NCBI GenBank assembly: GCA_029974035.1
Contig: JARKQG010000100.1
Coordinates: 1 to 7,883 of the forward strand
Length of the DNA stretch: 7,883 nucleotides
Direction of reading: 5' to 3'
Origin: Eubacteriales bacterium
GTDB taxonomy: Bacteria; Bacillota_A; Clostridia; Christensenellales; Aristaeellaceae
Position 1 is the first letter of the stretch. Every line of letters starts with the position of its first letter. A program made the translations under genes and the position numbers. Under the pieces are notes generated by a model. The model worked only from the letters and a program-made list of their open reading frames with translations, made no database searches and was not told the DNA's origin. Shown piece after piece: positions 1 to 5,356 of the stretch.

Positions 1-25
1 GAGCCAGGATCAAACTCTTGTGTTT
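1..25 (-). rRNA. rrs: 16S ribosomal RNA, 5' end only (partial)
   Basis: The complement of positions 1-18 reads AGAGTTTGATCCTGGCTC, the universally conserved start of bacterial 16S rRNA (E. coli positions 8-25). Counting back places base 1 of the mature RNA near position 25. The gene runs leftward out of the window, so only about 25 bases are present. A typical rRNA leader and promoter lie directly upstream at 26-195, which supports a genuine rRNA operon start and not a stray fragment. The exact mature 5' end is inferred from alignment to E. coli numbering. Confidence 0.95.
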
Positions 26-125
26 AATCCTTTTTCTCGGTGCTTCATGCCCGCCAAGGCACCCCACACCAAGCCTTTAACTCTTCAGAATCTGACTGTT
101 CTTTCTCTCTCGCTCTCGCTGTATC

Positions 126-138
126 GTTTTCAAGAATC
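126..138 (-). promoter_or_regulatory. boxA-like antitermination site in the rRNA leader
   Basis: On the minus strand this reads GATTCTTGAAAAC, close to the boxA element of Firmicutes rRNA leaders, whose core resembles TTCTTTGAAAAC. BoxA binds the NusB/S10 complex and lets RNA polymerase pass Rho and other termination signals in untranslated rRNA. It lies about 100 bases before the mature 16S 5' end and just after a boxB-like hairpin, the expected order. It lacks one T of the usual run, so the call rests on position as well as sequence. Confidence 0.6.
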
Positions 139-157
139 GCTTGCCGTTTTTCAAGCG
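138..157 (-). promoter_or_regulatory. boxB-like hairpin in the rRNA leader
   Basis: CGCTTG at 138-143 and CAAGCG at 152-157 are perfectly complementary and enclose an 8-base loop, giving a 6-bp hairpin in the rRNA transcript. It starts within a few bases of the predicted transcription start and directly precedes the boxA-like site. This matches the boxB-boxA arrangement of rRNA antitermination regions. The leader downstream (about 99-121) is purine rich on the transcript strand, and GGTGC (39-43) with GCACC (59-63) could form a further stem near the 16S end. Confidence 0.5.
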
Positions 158-166
158 GCGAATGTT

Positions 167-195
167 ATTGTACCAAACGGGGGAGCCTTTGTCAA
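167..195 (-). promoter_or_regulatory. rRNA operon promoter, TTGACA-N17-TACAAT
   Basis: On the minus strand, TTGACA (195-190) is followed after exactly 17 bases by TACAAT (172-167), a near-consensus housekeeping sigma promoter. Upstream of the -35 box, 196-216 is A/T rich on the transcript strand (AATTAACAAAGAAAAG), consistent with an UP element bound by the RNA polymerase alpha C-terminal domain. Transcription should start near 160, leaving a leader of about 135 bases before 16S. Only one promoter is visible; no second tandem rrn promoter was found before the divergent gene. Confidence 0.88.
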
Positions 196-228
196 CACTT
201 TTCTTTGTTAATTCAAGGTTTTCCGCAA

Positions 229-257
229 TTGACATCCGGCCGGGTTTTTTCTATTAT
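229..257 (+). promoter_or_regulatory. Promoter of the RNA methyltransferase gene
   Basis: TTGACA (229-234) and TATTAT (252-257) are separated by 17 bases, giving a strong sigma-A promoter with an expected start near 264. Its -35 box lies 33 bp from the -35 box of the divergent rRNA promoter, so the two are back to back and share the A/T-rich intervening DNA. The leader is about 30 bases and contains CCCT (276-279) facing AGGG (284-287), which could fold onto the ribosome binding site. Confidence 0.85.
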
Positions 258-295
258 ATAAGGAACGGAAACGACCCTCCGAAAGGGTGAGCGAC

Positions 296-1018
296 ATGCC
301 CCGGCTGGAACCCTATCACAAGCGGCTGCCCTACGGCTACGCGCTGGGCATCTATCCGTCCACGGTGCTGATCGAGGCGCGCCCCGAGAAAGCGCGGCGG
401 CTGTTGCTGAGCCCCGCAGGGCTGGAGAGTGAGGGCGTGGCGCTGCTGCGCGAACGGTGCCGCGCGCTGGGCATCCGCGAGGAGGAGGCCGAGCGGGTGC
501 TGCGCCGCGAATCCAAAAAGGACAACTGCTTTGCGGGCGTCGTATTTGACAAGTACGCCTCGCCGCCCAACCCGGAAAGTCCCCACGTGGTGCTTTGCCA
601 GATCAGCGACCAGGGCAACCTGGGCACGGCGCTTCGCGCCTGCCTGGCCTTTGGCATCCGCGACGTGGCGCTGATCCGCCCCTGCGTGGACGCCTTCGAC
701 CCCCACGCGGTGCGCGCTTCCATGGGCGCCCTGTTCCGGATGAACGTGGCCACCTACGACCGCTTTGACGACTACCGCGCCCTCTACCCATCCCACGCCC
801 TCTACCCCTTTATGCTGGACGGCGCGACCGAGCTGGACGAAGCCGCCCGAACCCGGCCGGACCGCTTCGCGCTGGTGTTTGGCAACGAGGCCTCCGGCCT
901 TCCCGCCGACTTTGCGGTGCTGGGCCGGCCCGTCGTCATCCCCCAGAGCCGGGCGGTGGACTCCCTCAACCTGTCGGTGGCCGTGGCGCTGGGGGTCTAT
1001 GCCTTCACCCGCTGCTGA
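296..1018 (+). CDS. SpoU/TrmH-family RNA 2'-O-ribose methyltransferase
   Basis: This 240-residue protein carries the three SPOUT knot motifs of the SpoU/TrmH family. These are GNLGTALR around residues 107-114 (invariant Asn108, Arg114), the S-adenosylmethionine loop ALVFGNEASGLP at 192-203, and VVIPQSRAVDSLNLSVA at 213-229. Family members transfer a methyl group from S-adenosylmethionine to a ribose 2'-hydroxyl in rRNA or tRNA. Residues 1-95 are not a clear match to anything I recognise and may form an accessory RNA-binding region. I prefer ATG 296 to the in-frame GTG at 287 because GAAAGGG (281-287) sits at proper spacing from 296 and would overlap the GTG. The gene is transcribed divergently from the rRNA operon and appears monocistronic. 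The target RNA cannot be told from sequence. Confidence 0.88.
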   Translation: MPRLEPYHKRLPYGYALGIYPSTVLIEARPEKARRLLLSPAGLESEGVALLRERCRALGIREEEAERVLRRESKKDNCFAGVVFDKYASPPNPESPHVVLCQISDQGNLGTALRACLAFGIRDVALIRPCVDAFDPHAVRASMGALFRMNVATYDRFDDYRALYPSHALYPFMLDGATELDEAARTRPDRFALVFGNEASGLPADFAVLGRPVVIPQSRAVDSLNLSVAVALGVYAFTRC

Positions 1019-1052
1019 GGGCTGGTAATTGTTTCCAATTTATTAATAACTG

Positions 1053-1081
1053 TTGACATAATTGCTACGAGTTGTTACAAT
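1053..1081 (+). promoter_or_regulatory. CAP-protein gene promoter, TTGACA-N17-TACAAT
   Basis: TTGACA (1053-1058) and TACAAT (1076-1081) are 17 bases apart. The upstream 25 bases are A/T rich and include the inverted repeat AATTG-TTTC-CAATT (1027-1040), which may be an UP element or a protein site. The start is expected near 1088, giving a leader of about 40 bases. The hexamers and spacing are identical to those of the rRNA promoter. No terminator is visible between the methyltransferase stop and this promoter, so some read-through from upstream is possible. Confidence 0.87.
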
Positions 1082-1087
1082 TCCTAC

Positions 1088-1099
1088 GAAACTAGTTTC
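1088..1099 (+). promoter_or_regulatory. Palindrome at the CAP-gene transcription start (possible operator)
   Basis: GAAACTAGTTTC is a perfect 12-bp palindrome positioned at about +1 to +12 of the predicted transcript. A repressor bound here would block the strong promoter just upstream. It resembles the Clostridial LexA pattern GAAC-N4-GTTC only partly, with a mismatch in each half, so the binding protein is unknown. A further GTTTC lies a few bases downstream, and CTACGA is repeated at 1065-1070 and 1084-1089. The operator role is inferred from position and symmetry alone. Confidence 0.4.
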
Positions 1100-1128
1100 T
1101 ATTCTGTTTCGCAAGGAAGTGTAACCGC

Positions 1129-1806
1129 ATGAAAATCAAGGTTCGGATTCTGGTGCTGGCGCTGGCGCTTATGCTGGCCACCGCGCCTGCGCTGGCGGCA
1201 AGCTGCCCCAACGGGAGCGATTCCTATTCCTACAACGTATCCTACGGCGGAAAGACCTACACGGTGACCTGCACCAAGAACGGCAAGACCTCCATCACCC
1301 CCTATACCGCCGCCGCGGCGAAGCCCGCGGCCACGGTCTGCCCGACCGCCACGGCAAAGCCTTCCGCCACCAAGAAGCCGACTGCCACGGCGAAGCCTTC
1401 CGCCACCAAGAAACCGACCGCTACGGAGAAGCCCGCCTCCGGTTCCTCGATGAGCGCCATGGCCGCCGAGGTGGTGCGCCAGACCAACGCCGAGCGCGCG
1501 AAGCAGGGCCTGTCGACGCTGACCGTTTCCAGCGAGCTGACCCGCGCCGCCGCGGTGCGCGCCCAGGAGATTGTGAAGAAGTTCAGCCACACCCGGCCGG
1601 ACGGCAGCGCCTGGTCCACGGTATCCTCCGCCGCCCGCGGCGAGAACATCGCCATGGGGCAGCAGAGCGCCGACAAGGTGATGGCCGCCTGGATGAGCTC
1701 CTCGGGCCACCGCGCCAACATTCTGCGCTCGTCCTTCGGCTCCATTGGCGTCGCGGCCTACAAGGTGGGCAACACCCTGTACTGGGTGCAGCTCTTTGGC
1801 GGCTGA
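1129..1806 (+). CDS. Secreted CAP/SCP-domain protein (YkwD-like)
   Basis: The 225-residue precursor begins with a Sec signal peptide: basic MKIKVR, a hydrophobic core, and a probable cut after ALA at residue 23. A short mature N-terminal segment with Cys26 and Cys48, a possible disulfide, follows. Next comes a Pro/Thr/Lys/Ala linker at 61-104 built of 12-residue repeats. Residues 108-225 form a CAP domain with the usual landmarks: FSHTRPDGS (His154), ENIAMG (Glu172), WMSSSGHRANIL (His194) and the terminal YWVQLFGG strand. Bacterial CAP proteins are exported or wall associated and their activity is mostly unknown. No sortase motif or clear lipobox is present, so release or wall binding through the cationic linker is inferred. 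AAGGAAG at 1113-1119 fits the ATG. The gene converges on the caspase-like gene downstream. Confidence 0.92.
   Translation: MKIKVRILVLALALMLATAPALAASCPNGSDSYSYNVSYGGKTYTVTCTKNGKTSITPYTAAAAKPAATVCPTATAKPSATKKPTATAKPSATKKPTATEKPASGSSMSAMAAEVVRQTNAERAKQGLSTLTVSSELTRAAAVRAQEIVKKFSHTRPDGSAWSTVSSAARGENIAMGQQSADKVMAAWMSSSGHRANILRSSFGSIGVAAYKVGNTLYWVQLFGG
1345..1440 (+). repeat. 36-bp in-frame tandem repeat encoding a linker
   Basis: Units at 1345-1380 and 1381-1416 differ at only three bases, and a diverged partial third unit runs 1417-1440. Each full unit encodes TATAKPSATKKP or the near-identical TATAKPSATKKP frame, a 12-residue Pro/Lys/Thr linker between the N-terminal segment and the CAP domain. 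High similarity at wobble positions suggests recent duplication and a length that may vary between strains by slippage or recombination, without changing the frame. Confidence 0.85.
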
Positions 1807-1831
1807 CATGGCGCCGGAACCCCCGTTACGG

Positions 1832-1867
1832 AAAATGGGCCGCGCGATACGCGCGGCCCACGCCTTT
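1832..1867. terminator. Bidirectional intrinsic terminator between convergent genes
   Basis: TGGGCCGCGCG (1836-1846) and CGCGCGGCCCA (1850-1860) form a perfect 11-bp stem with a 3-base ATA loop. On the minus strand the stem is followed directly by TTTT (from 1835-1832), and on the plus strand by CGCCTTTT. It lies 29 bases after the CAP stop and 21 bases after the caspase stop, in the correct place to end both convergent transcripts. The U-runs are short, but the stem is very stable. Confidence 0.82.
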
Positions 1868-1881
1868 TGGCGGAAGGGAAG

Positions 1882-3885
1882 TCAGTTGACCGCCTCGTAC
1901 CAGGCGTCGGAGCCCAGCAGGTTGAGGCCGGCAAACTTGGGATAATCCTCCAGGTTCAGCTCCACGGTGTAGGTGATGCAGCGCCCGCTGCGCACCTGCT
2001 TTCGGGTGAGGAAGTCCACCGTGTCGTAGATCTTTGTGCCGTTTTTCAGCCGGAGCACGATCAGCCCCCGATCGGTCTGGGGCACCGTCTGGGTATAGCG
2101 GGTGCGGTTGTAGAAGTACAGGTCCACGCGCATCGAGCCGGTGGCGGTGTAGTAGATCCTGCGGGCGCTGTTGACCAGCTTGCCCGAGGCGCTCTTGGCC
2201 CGCGAGCGGGGAACGGACTGGTTTTTGACCACGTTCACCGCGCAGGTGGCCTTTTTGCCGTTTGCCGTCCGGACGGTGATGGTCGTCTTGCCGGTGGCGA
2301 CGGCGGTCACCTGTCCGTCGGCGTTGACGGTGGCGACCTTCGGCTTTGAGCTGGTCCAGGTGACGGACTTGTTCTCCGCGTTGGCGGGGGAAATGGTCTC
2401 CGCCAGAAACACCTTCTGGCCGGGGATCAGCGTCAGCTTTTTCGCGTCCAGCTTGACGGAGCGGGGCAGCGCGCCGGTGGCGGTGACGACGCACTCGGCG
2501 GTGACGCCGCTGGTGGCGGTGGCGGTAATGGTGGCGGTGCCGCTCTTGCCCACGGCGGTGATCCTGCCGCTGGAGGAGACCGTGGCCACCGACAAATCGC
2601 TGGACTTCCAGCGCAGGTTCTTGTACTTGGCCGAGGCGGGGCTGAAGCGGGTGGGCATGGTGTAGCTCTTGCCCTGCTCCAGGGTCAGGGTGTACGTCTT
2701 GAAGCGCAGCTTCTGCACCACGTAGCGGGCGGAGAGCACGCGCACCTGGCAGGTGGTGTAGCTGGTGCCCGACTGCGCCATGATGACGGCGGGGGTGGAG
2801 CTGCTGGCCCGGACGCCGGTCACGAGGCCGGTGGTGCTGACGGTGGCGATGGCGTTTTTCGACGACGACCAGCCCACCGACCCGGTCAGGCCGCTGTCCA
2901 GCTGGAGCGCCATGCCCGGCGCGATGCAGGCCTTCGCCAGGTTCATCGTGGTGACGGGGGACTTGGCGACCTCGCCCTCGTCGGGATCGGACGCCTCACG
3001 GCGGACCAGCGTCTGGACGCTGCCCTCCGGGTAGATCTGCATGTTCTGCTGGTATTTTGTGCCCTTGAGGCTGCGGGCGACCTCCGCGGCCGCGTGGGCG
3101 TAGGCCTCGCCGACGGTAACGGTGCCGTCCCCATTGGCGTCGCCCTCAAGCTTTGACAGCCGGTTGCCGGCGGCGGCGGCGCCGCTGTGCTGCCAGCCCA
3201 TGGCCTCGCACAGGTAGTTGGTGGCCAGGCCGTAGCTGGCGCCGCTGCCGGAGGAAGCGTAGGAATCCTCCGTCTGCGACGAGGACGCGATCACGTGAAA
3301 CTTGGCGCCGGAGGTGATCGCCTTGGCGGCCAGGCCCGAGCCGGCCTCGCTGAAGGCAGCGACGGCGTTTTCCGCAAAGCTTCCGGAAGCGGCCGCGCGC
3401 TTGTTGATCAGCCCGCCCGATTCGCAGGCGTCCAGCAGGATGATCACCGTGCCGCGCACGTTGGAAAGCGTGCTCTGCAGCAGCGAAAAGCTGTATATAT
3501 CGCTGCCGCCGTTGTAGTTCACGCCCGCGAGGCCGCTGGACGCGCCGTGGCCGCTGTAATAGAACACCGTCACGTCGTCGTCGTCCGCGCCCCAGGAGAG
3601 CATGCCGTTCACCGCGGCCTGGATTCCGACCGCGCTCTGGTTTTCCCGCACGAGTATCGTGCCGTAGCCGATCGAGCCCGACCGAAGCGCGTCCCGCATG
3701 TTGGCCGCGTCATAGGCGCAGCTCGGCAGGTTGGGAAGGTTTGCGTAGCTGCTGTTGCCGACCAGAAGCGCCCGGTAGGTCACCGTGCCGTCGGAATCGG
3801 CCAGCGCGGGCGCGGCCAACGCCGTCATAAGGACCAGTGCGGCCAGGAGCACCCGGCGAAGCCCCCTCGTTTGAATGTTCATCAT
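1882..3885 (-). CDS. Secreted caspase-like (peptidase C14) protein with bacterial Ig-like domains
   Basis: This 667-residue precursor has a signal peptide (1-29, likely cut after APALA) and then a caspase-fold domain at about 36-290. That domain starts YRALLVGNSSY and holds the catalytic pair in VFYYSGHG (His113) and LDACESGG (Cys154). GDANGDGTVTVGEA at 248-261 is an EF-hand or dockerin-like calcium loop. Three Ig-like repeats follow at about 310-383, 389-470 and 474-554; the last two are clear BIG2 type, with W.SS...ATV...G.(I/V)TAV patterns. Residues 555-667 are an unassigned C-terminal region. Such proteases usually cut after Arg or Lys, but specificity here is not shown. I chose the ATG at 3885 because GGAGG (3898-3894) sits 8 bases upstream; a longer frame to TTG 3972 runs through the promoter. 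No wall anchor is evident. Confidence 0.9.
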   Translation of the reverse strand: MMNIQTRGLRRVLLAALVLMTALAAPALADSDGTVTYRALLVGNSSYANLPNLPSCAYDAANMRDALRSGSIGYGTILVRENQSAVGIQAAVNGMLSWGADDDDVTVFYYSGHGASSGLAGVNYNGGSDIYSFSLLQSTLSNVRGTVIILLDACESGGLINKRAAASGSFAENAVAAFSEAGSGLAAKAITSGAKFHVIASSSQTEDSYASSGSGASYGLATNYLCEAMGWQHSGAAAAGNRLSKLEGDANGDGTVTVGEAYAHAAAEVARSLKGTKYQQNMQIYPEGSVQTLVRREASDPDEGEVAKSPVTTMNLAKACIAPGMALQLDSGLTGSVGWSSSKNAIATVSTTGLVTGVRASSSTPAVIMAQSGTSYTTCQVRVLSARYVVQKLRFKTYTLTLEQGKSYTMPTRFSPASAKYKNLRWKSSDLSVATVSSSGRITAVGKSGTATITATATSGVTAECVVTATGALPRSVKLDAKKLTLIPGQKVFLAETISPANAENKSVTWTSSKPKVATVNADGQVTAVATGKTTITVRTANGKKATCAVNVVKNQSVPRSRAKSASGKLVNSARRIYYTATGSMRVDLYFYNRTRYTQTVPQTDRGLIVLRLKNGTKIYDTVDFLTRKQVRSGRCITYTVELNLEDYPKFAGLNLLGSDAWYEAVN

Positions 3886-3895
3886 ATCCCACGCC

Positions 3896-3913
3896 TCCGA
3901 AAACGTCCGAAAA
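3896..3913 (-). repeat. Paired TTTTCGGA repeats over the caspase-gene ribosome binding site
   Basis: On the minus strand TTTTCGGA occurs twice, at 3913-3906 and 3903-3896, in the same orientation and exactly 10 bases apart. The second copy runs into the GGAGG ribosome binding site. One helical turn of spacing would suit a dimeric DNA-binding protein, or an RNA-binding regulator acting on translation. Chance is also possible in so short a repeat. No known regulator motif was recognised. Confidence 0.35.
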
Positions 3914-3943
3914 AGGAAGTAGAAAAGCAATGATTGTCTTTGA

Positions 3944-3972
3944 ATTGTAATATCTTCCAGCTCCGATGTCAA
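3944..3972 (-). promoter_or_regulatory. Caspase-gene promoter, TTGACA-N17-TACAAT
   Basis: On the minus strand, TTGACA (3972-3967) precedes TACAAT (3949-3944) by 17 bases. The DNA upstream of the -35 box (3973-3990) is nearly all A and T, TGAATTTTTTAAAAAG on the transcript strand, a strong UP-element candidate. Transcription should begin near 3937, giving a leader of about 50 bases. The core hexamers and spacing match those of the rRNA and CAP promoters exactly, while the spacer sequence is unrelated. Confidence 0.88.
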
Positions 3973-4011
3973 GGCTTTTTAAAAAATTCACGGTCCTGCC
4001 CCACGGCGCGC

Positions 4012-4040
4012 TTTCCGGCGCGGCGCATTTATGCTAAACT
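4012..4040 (+). promoter_or_regulatory. Probable promoter of the AI-2E/aldo-keto reductase operon
   Basis: TGCTAAACT (4032-4040) resembles an extended -10 element, with -10 hexamer TAAACT at 4035-4040. The matching -35 position, TTTCCG at 4012-4017 with a 17-base spacer, is poor. The start would be near 4047, coinciding with a perfect palindrome GCGCCCGCGGGCGC (4048-4061) that could be an operator or a 5' mRNA hairpin. This promoter is clearly weaker than the divergent caspase promoter. It would leave the ATG at 4031 untranscribed, agreeing with the start chosen at 4100. Confidence 0.45.
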
Positions 4041-4099
4041 GTTGGAGGCGCCCGCGGGCGCTGTCCGTATCCGAAACCTTCAAACGGGGAGGCAAGCCC

Positions 4100-5356
4100 A
4101 TGCGAACCATCGGCGGCGAAGCGCGCGCGCGCATGATCGCCAACATTCTGACCGGCTGCGCCATCGTGCTGTTCGCGGTGGTGCTGTACCGGATTGACGA
4201 CATCATGAACGGCGTTTCACAGCTGATGAGCATTCTTTCACCGCTGATCGTCGGGCTTTTCATCGCGCTGATGATGCGCCCGCCGATCCGCTTTATCGAA
4301 CAGCTGCTCAGCCGCCTGTCCCGGGGGGGCAAGCCCACCCGCACACAGATGAAGCTGTACCGGGCGCTTTCGCTGGTGATCATGTACGCGGTGCTGTTCA
4401 CGCTGGTGGTCGGGTTTCTGGTGAGCGTGGTGCCGCAGTTTGTCTATTCCGCCCAGTCGCTGACCGGCGCGATCACCGGCGTGGTGACCGAGCACCGGGC
4501 CGACATCGAGTGGTTTCTGCGGGAATTCAACATCACCGACATCACCGGTCAGTCCTCGCAGAACATGCTCCTGCAATGGGAAGACATCATGCACACCGGC
4601 ATGGATTACCTGGGCAAGCTGCTTCTGAGCCTGCTCAACATGAGCTACAACATCTGGGGCGTTTCGGTGAACCTGTTCATGTCGGTGATCATTTCCATAT
4701 ATATGCTCTTTGGCCGGGAGAAATTTCTGGCCCAGGGCAAAAAGCTGTGCTGCGCGTTTCTCAAGCCGGAGCAGGTGTGCGTGCTCACCTACTGGACGGG
4801 GCGCATCCACCAGATTTTCACCGGCTTCATCTCCGGCAAGCTGATCGAAACCGTGGTGGTGGGCGTCGCCTGCTACATCGGCATGCTGGTGTTCCGGATG
4901 GACTACGCGCTTTTGATCAGCGTGATCGTGGCCGTGACCAACATCATCCCGTTCATCGGCGCATTCCTGGGCGGGGTCATCGGCGTCGTGATCCTTCTGA
5001 TGGTGAACCCCGTCAGCGCGCTGTGGTTTTTGGTGTTCATCGTGGTGCTGCAGCAGCTGGACGGCAACGTGTTCGGCCCCAGGATTTTGGGGGATTCGCT
5101 GGGCATCTCCTCCTTCTGGGTGATTCTGGCGATCATGCTGGGCGGCGGGCTGTTTGGCGTGACCGGCATGATCGTGTTCATCCCGATCTTCGCGGTGCTC
5201 TACGAGATGATGAGCGCACTGGTGCGCAACCGGCTGAAAAAGCGCGGCATGCCCCACGACACCGCGGCCTACGACGCCCCCGGGCTGCCCGAGGACATCT
5301 GCCGCATGTCGGAAGCGCGTGAAAAAAGCCGCGCCGATAAGGAGGATACGCCATGA
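4100..5356 (+). CDS. AI-2E family transporter (PerM/YtvI-like membrane protein)
   Basis: The 418-residue product is a polytopic membrane protein of the AI-2E transporter family. Hydrophobic segments lie near residues 14-30, 43-59, 90-112, 180-204, 250-264, 270-302, 306-318 and 334-370. A soluble stretch (about 113-178) separates the third and fourth, as in the family. The conserved C-terminal half includes AVTNIIPFIGAFLGG (278-292) and QQLDGNVFGPRILGDSLG (318-335). Members export varied small molecules; the name comes from one E. coli case and the substrate here is unknown. GGGGAGG (4086-4092) fixes the start at ATG 4100 over the in-frame ATG 4031. The charged tail (about 375-418) is cytoplasmic. 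Its stop overlaps the next start as ATGA, so the two genes are probably translationally coupled. Confidence 0.9.
   Translation: MRTIGGEARARMIANILTGCAIVLFAVVLYRIDDIMNGVSQLMSILSPLIVGLFIALMMRPPIRFIEQLLSRLSRGGKPTRTQMKLYRALSLVIMYAVLFTLVVGFLVSVVPQFVYSAQSLTGAITGVVTEHRADIEWFLREFNITDITGQSSQNMLLQWEDIMHTGMDYLGKLLLSLLNMSYNIWGVSVNLFMSVIISIYMLFGREKFLAQGKKLCCAFLKPEQVCVLTYWTGRIHQIFTGFISGKLIETVVVGVACYIGMLVFRMDYALLISVIVAVTNIIPFIGAFLGGVIGVVILLMVNPVSALWFLVFIVVLQQLDGNVFGPRILGDSLGISSFWVILAIMLGGGLFGVTGMIVFIPIFAVLYEMMSALVRNRLKKRGMPHDTAAYDAPGLPEDICRMSEAREKSRADKEDTP

Noticed and set aside
20..261. Two short plus-strand reading frames over the rRNA leader
   Set aside because: They lie antisense to the 16S start, its leader and its promoter, have no ribosome binding site and show no recognisable protein content.
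1019..1052. Terminator after the methyltransferase gene
   Set aside because: The only inverted repeat, AATTG-TTTC-CAATT, is short and A/T rich with no following T-run.
1192..1206. Possible lipobox in the CAP protein (ALAASC)
   Set aside because: The residue three before the cysteine is Ala, not Leu or a similar residue; a standard AxA signal peptidase site and a second Cys at 48 fit a soluble disulfide-bearing protein better.
1099..1809. Minus-strand frame opposite the CAP gene
   Set aside because: It is low-complexity Gly/Arg-rich sequence, and the plus strand encodes an intact signal peptide and CAP domain.
3886..3972. Longer N-terminus for the caspase-like protein starting at TTG 3972
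   Set aside because: That TTG is part of the TTGACA -35 box, so it would lie upstream of the transcript; the ATG at 3885 has GGAGG at ideal spacing and starts a signal peptide.
4031..4099. Upstream ATG 4031 for the AI-2E family protein
   Set aside because: It has no ribosome binding site and lies within the probable -10 region; ATG 4100 has a strong GGGGAGG.
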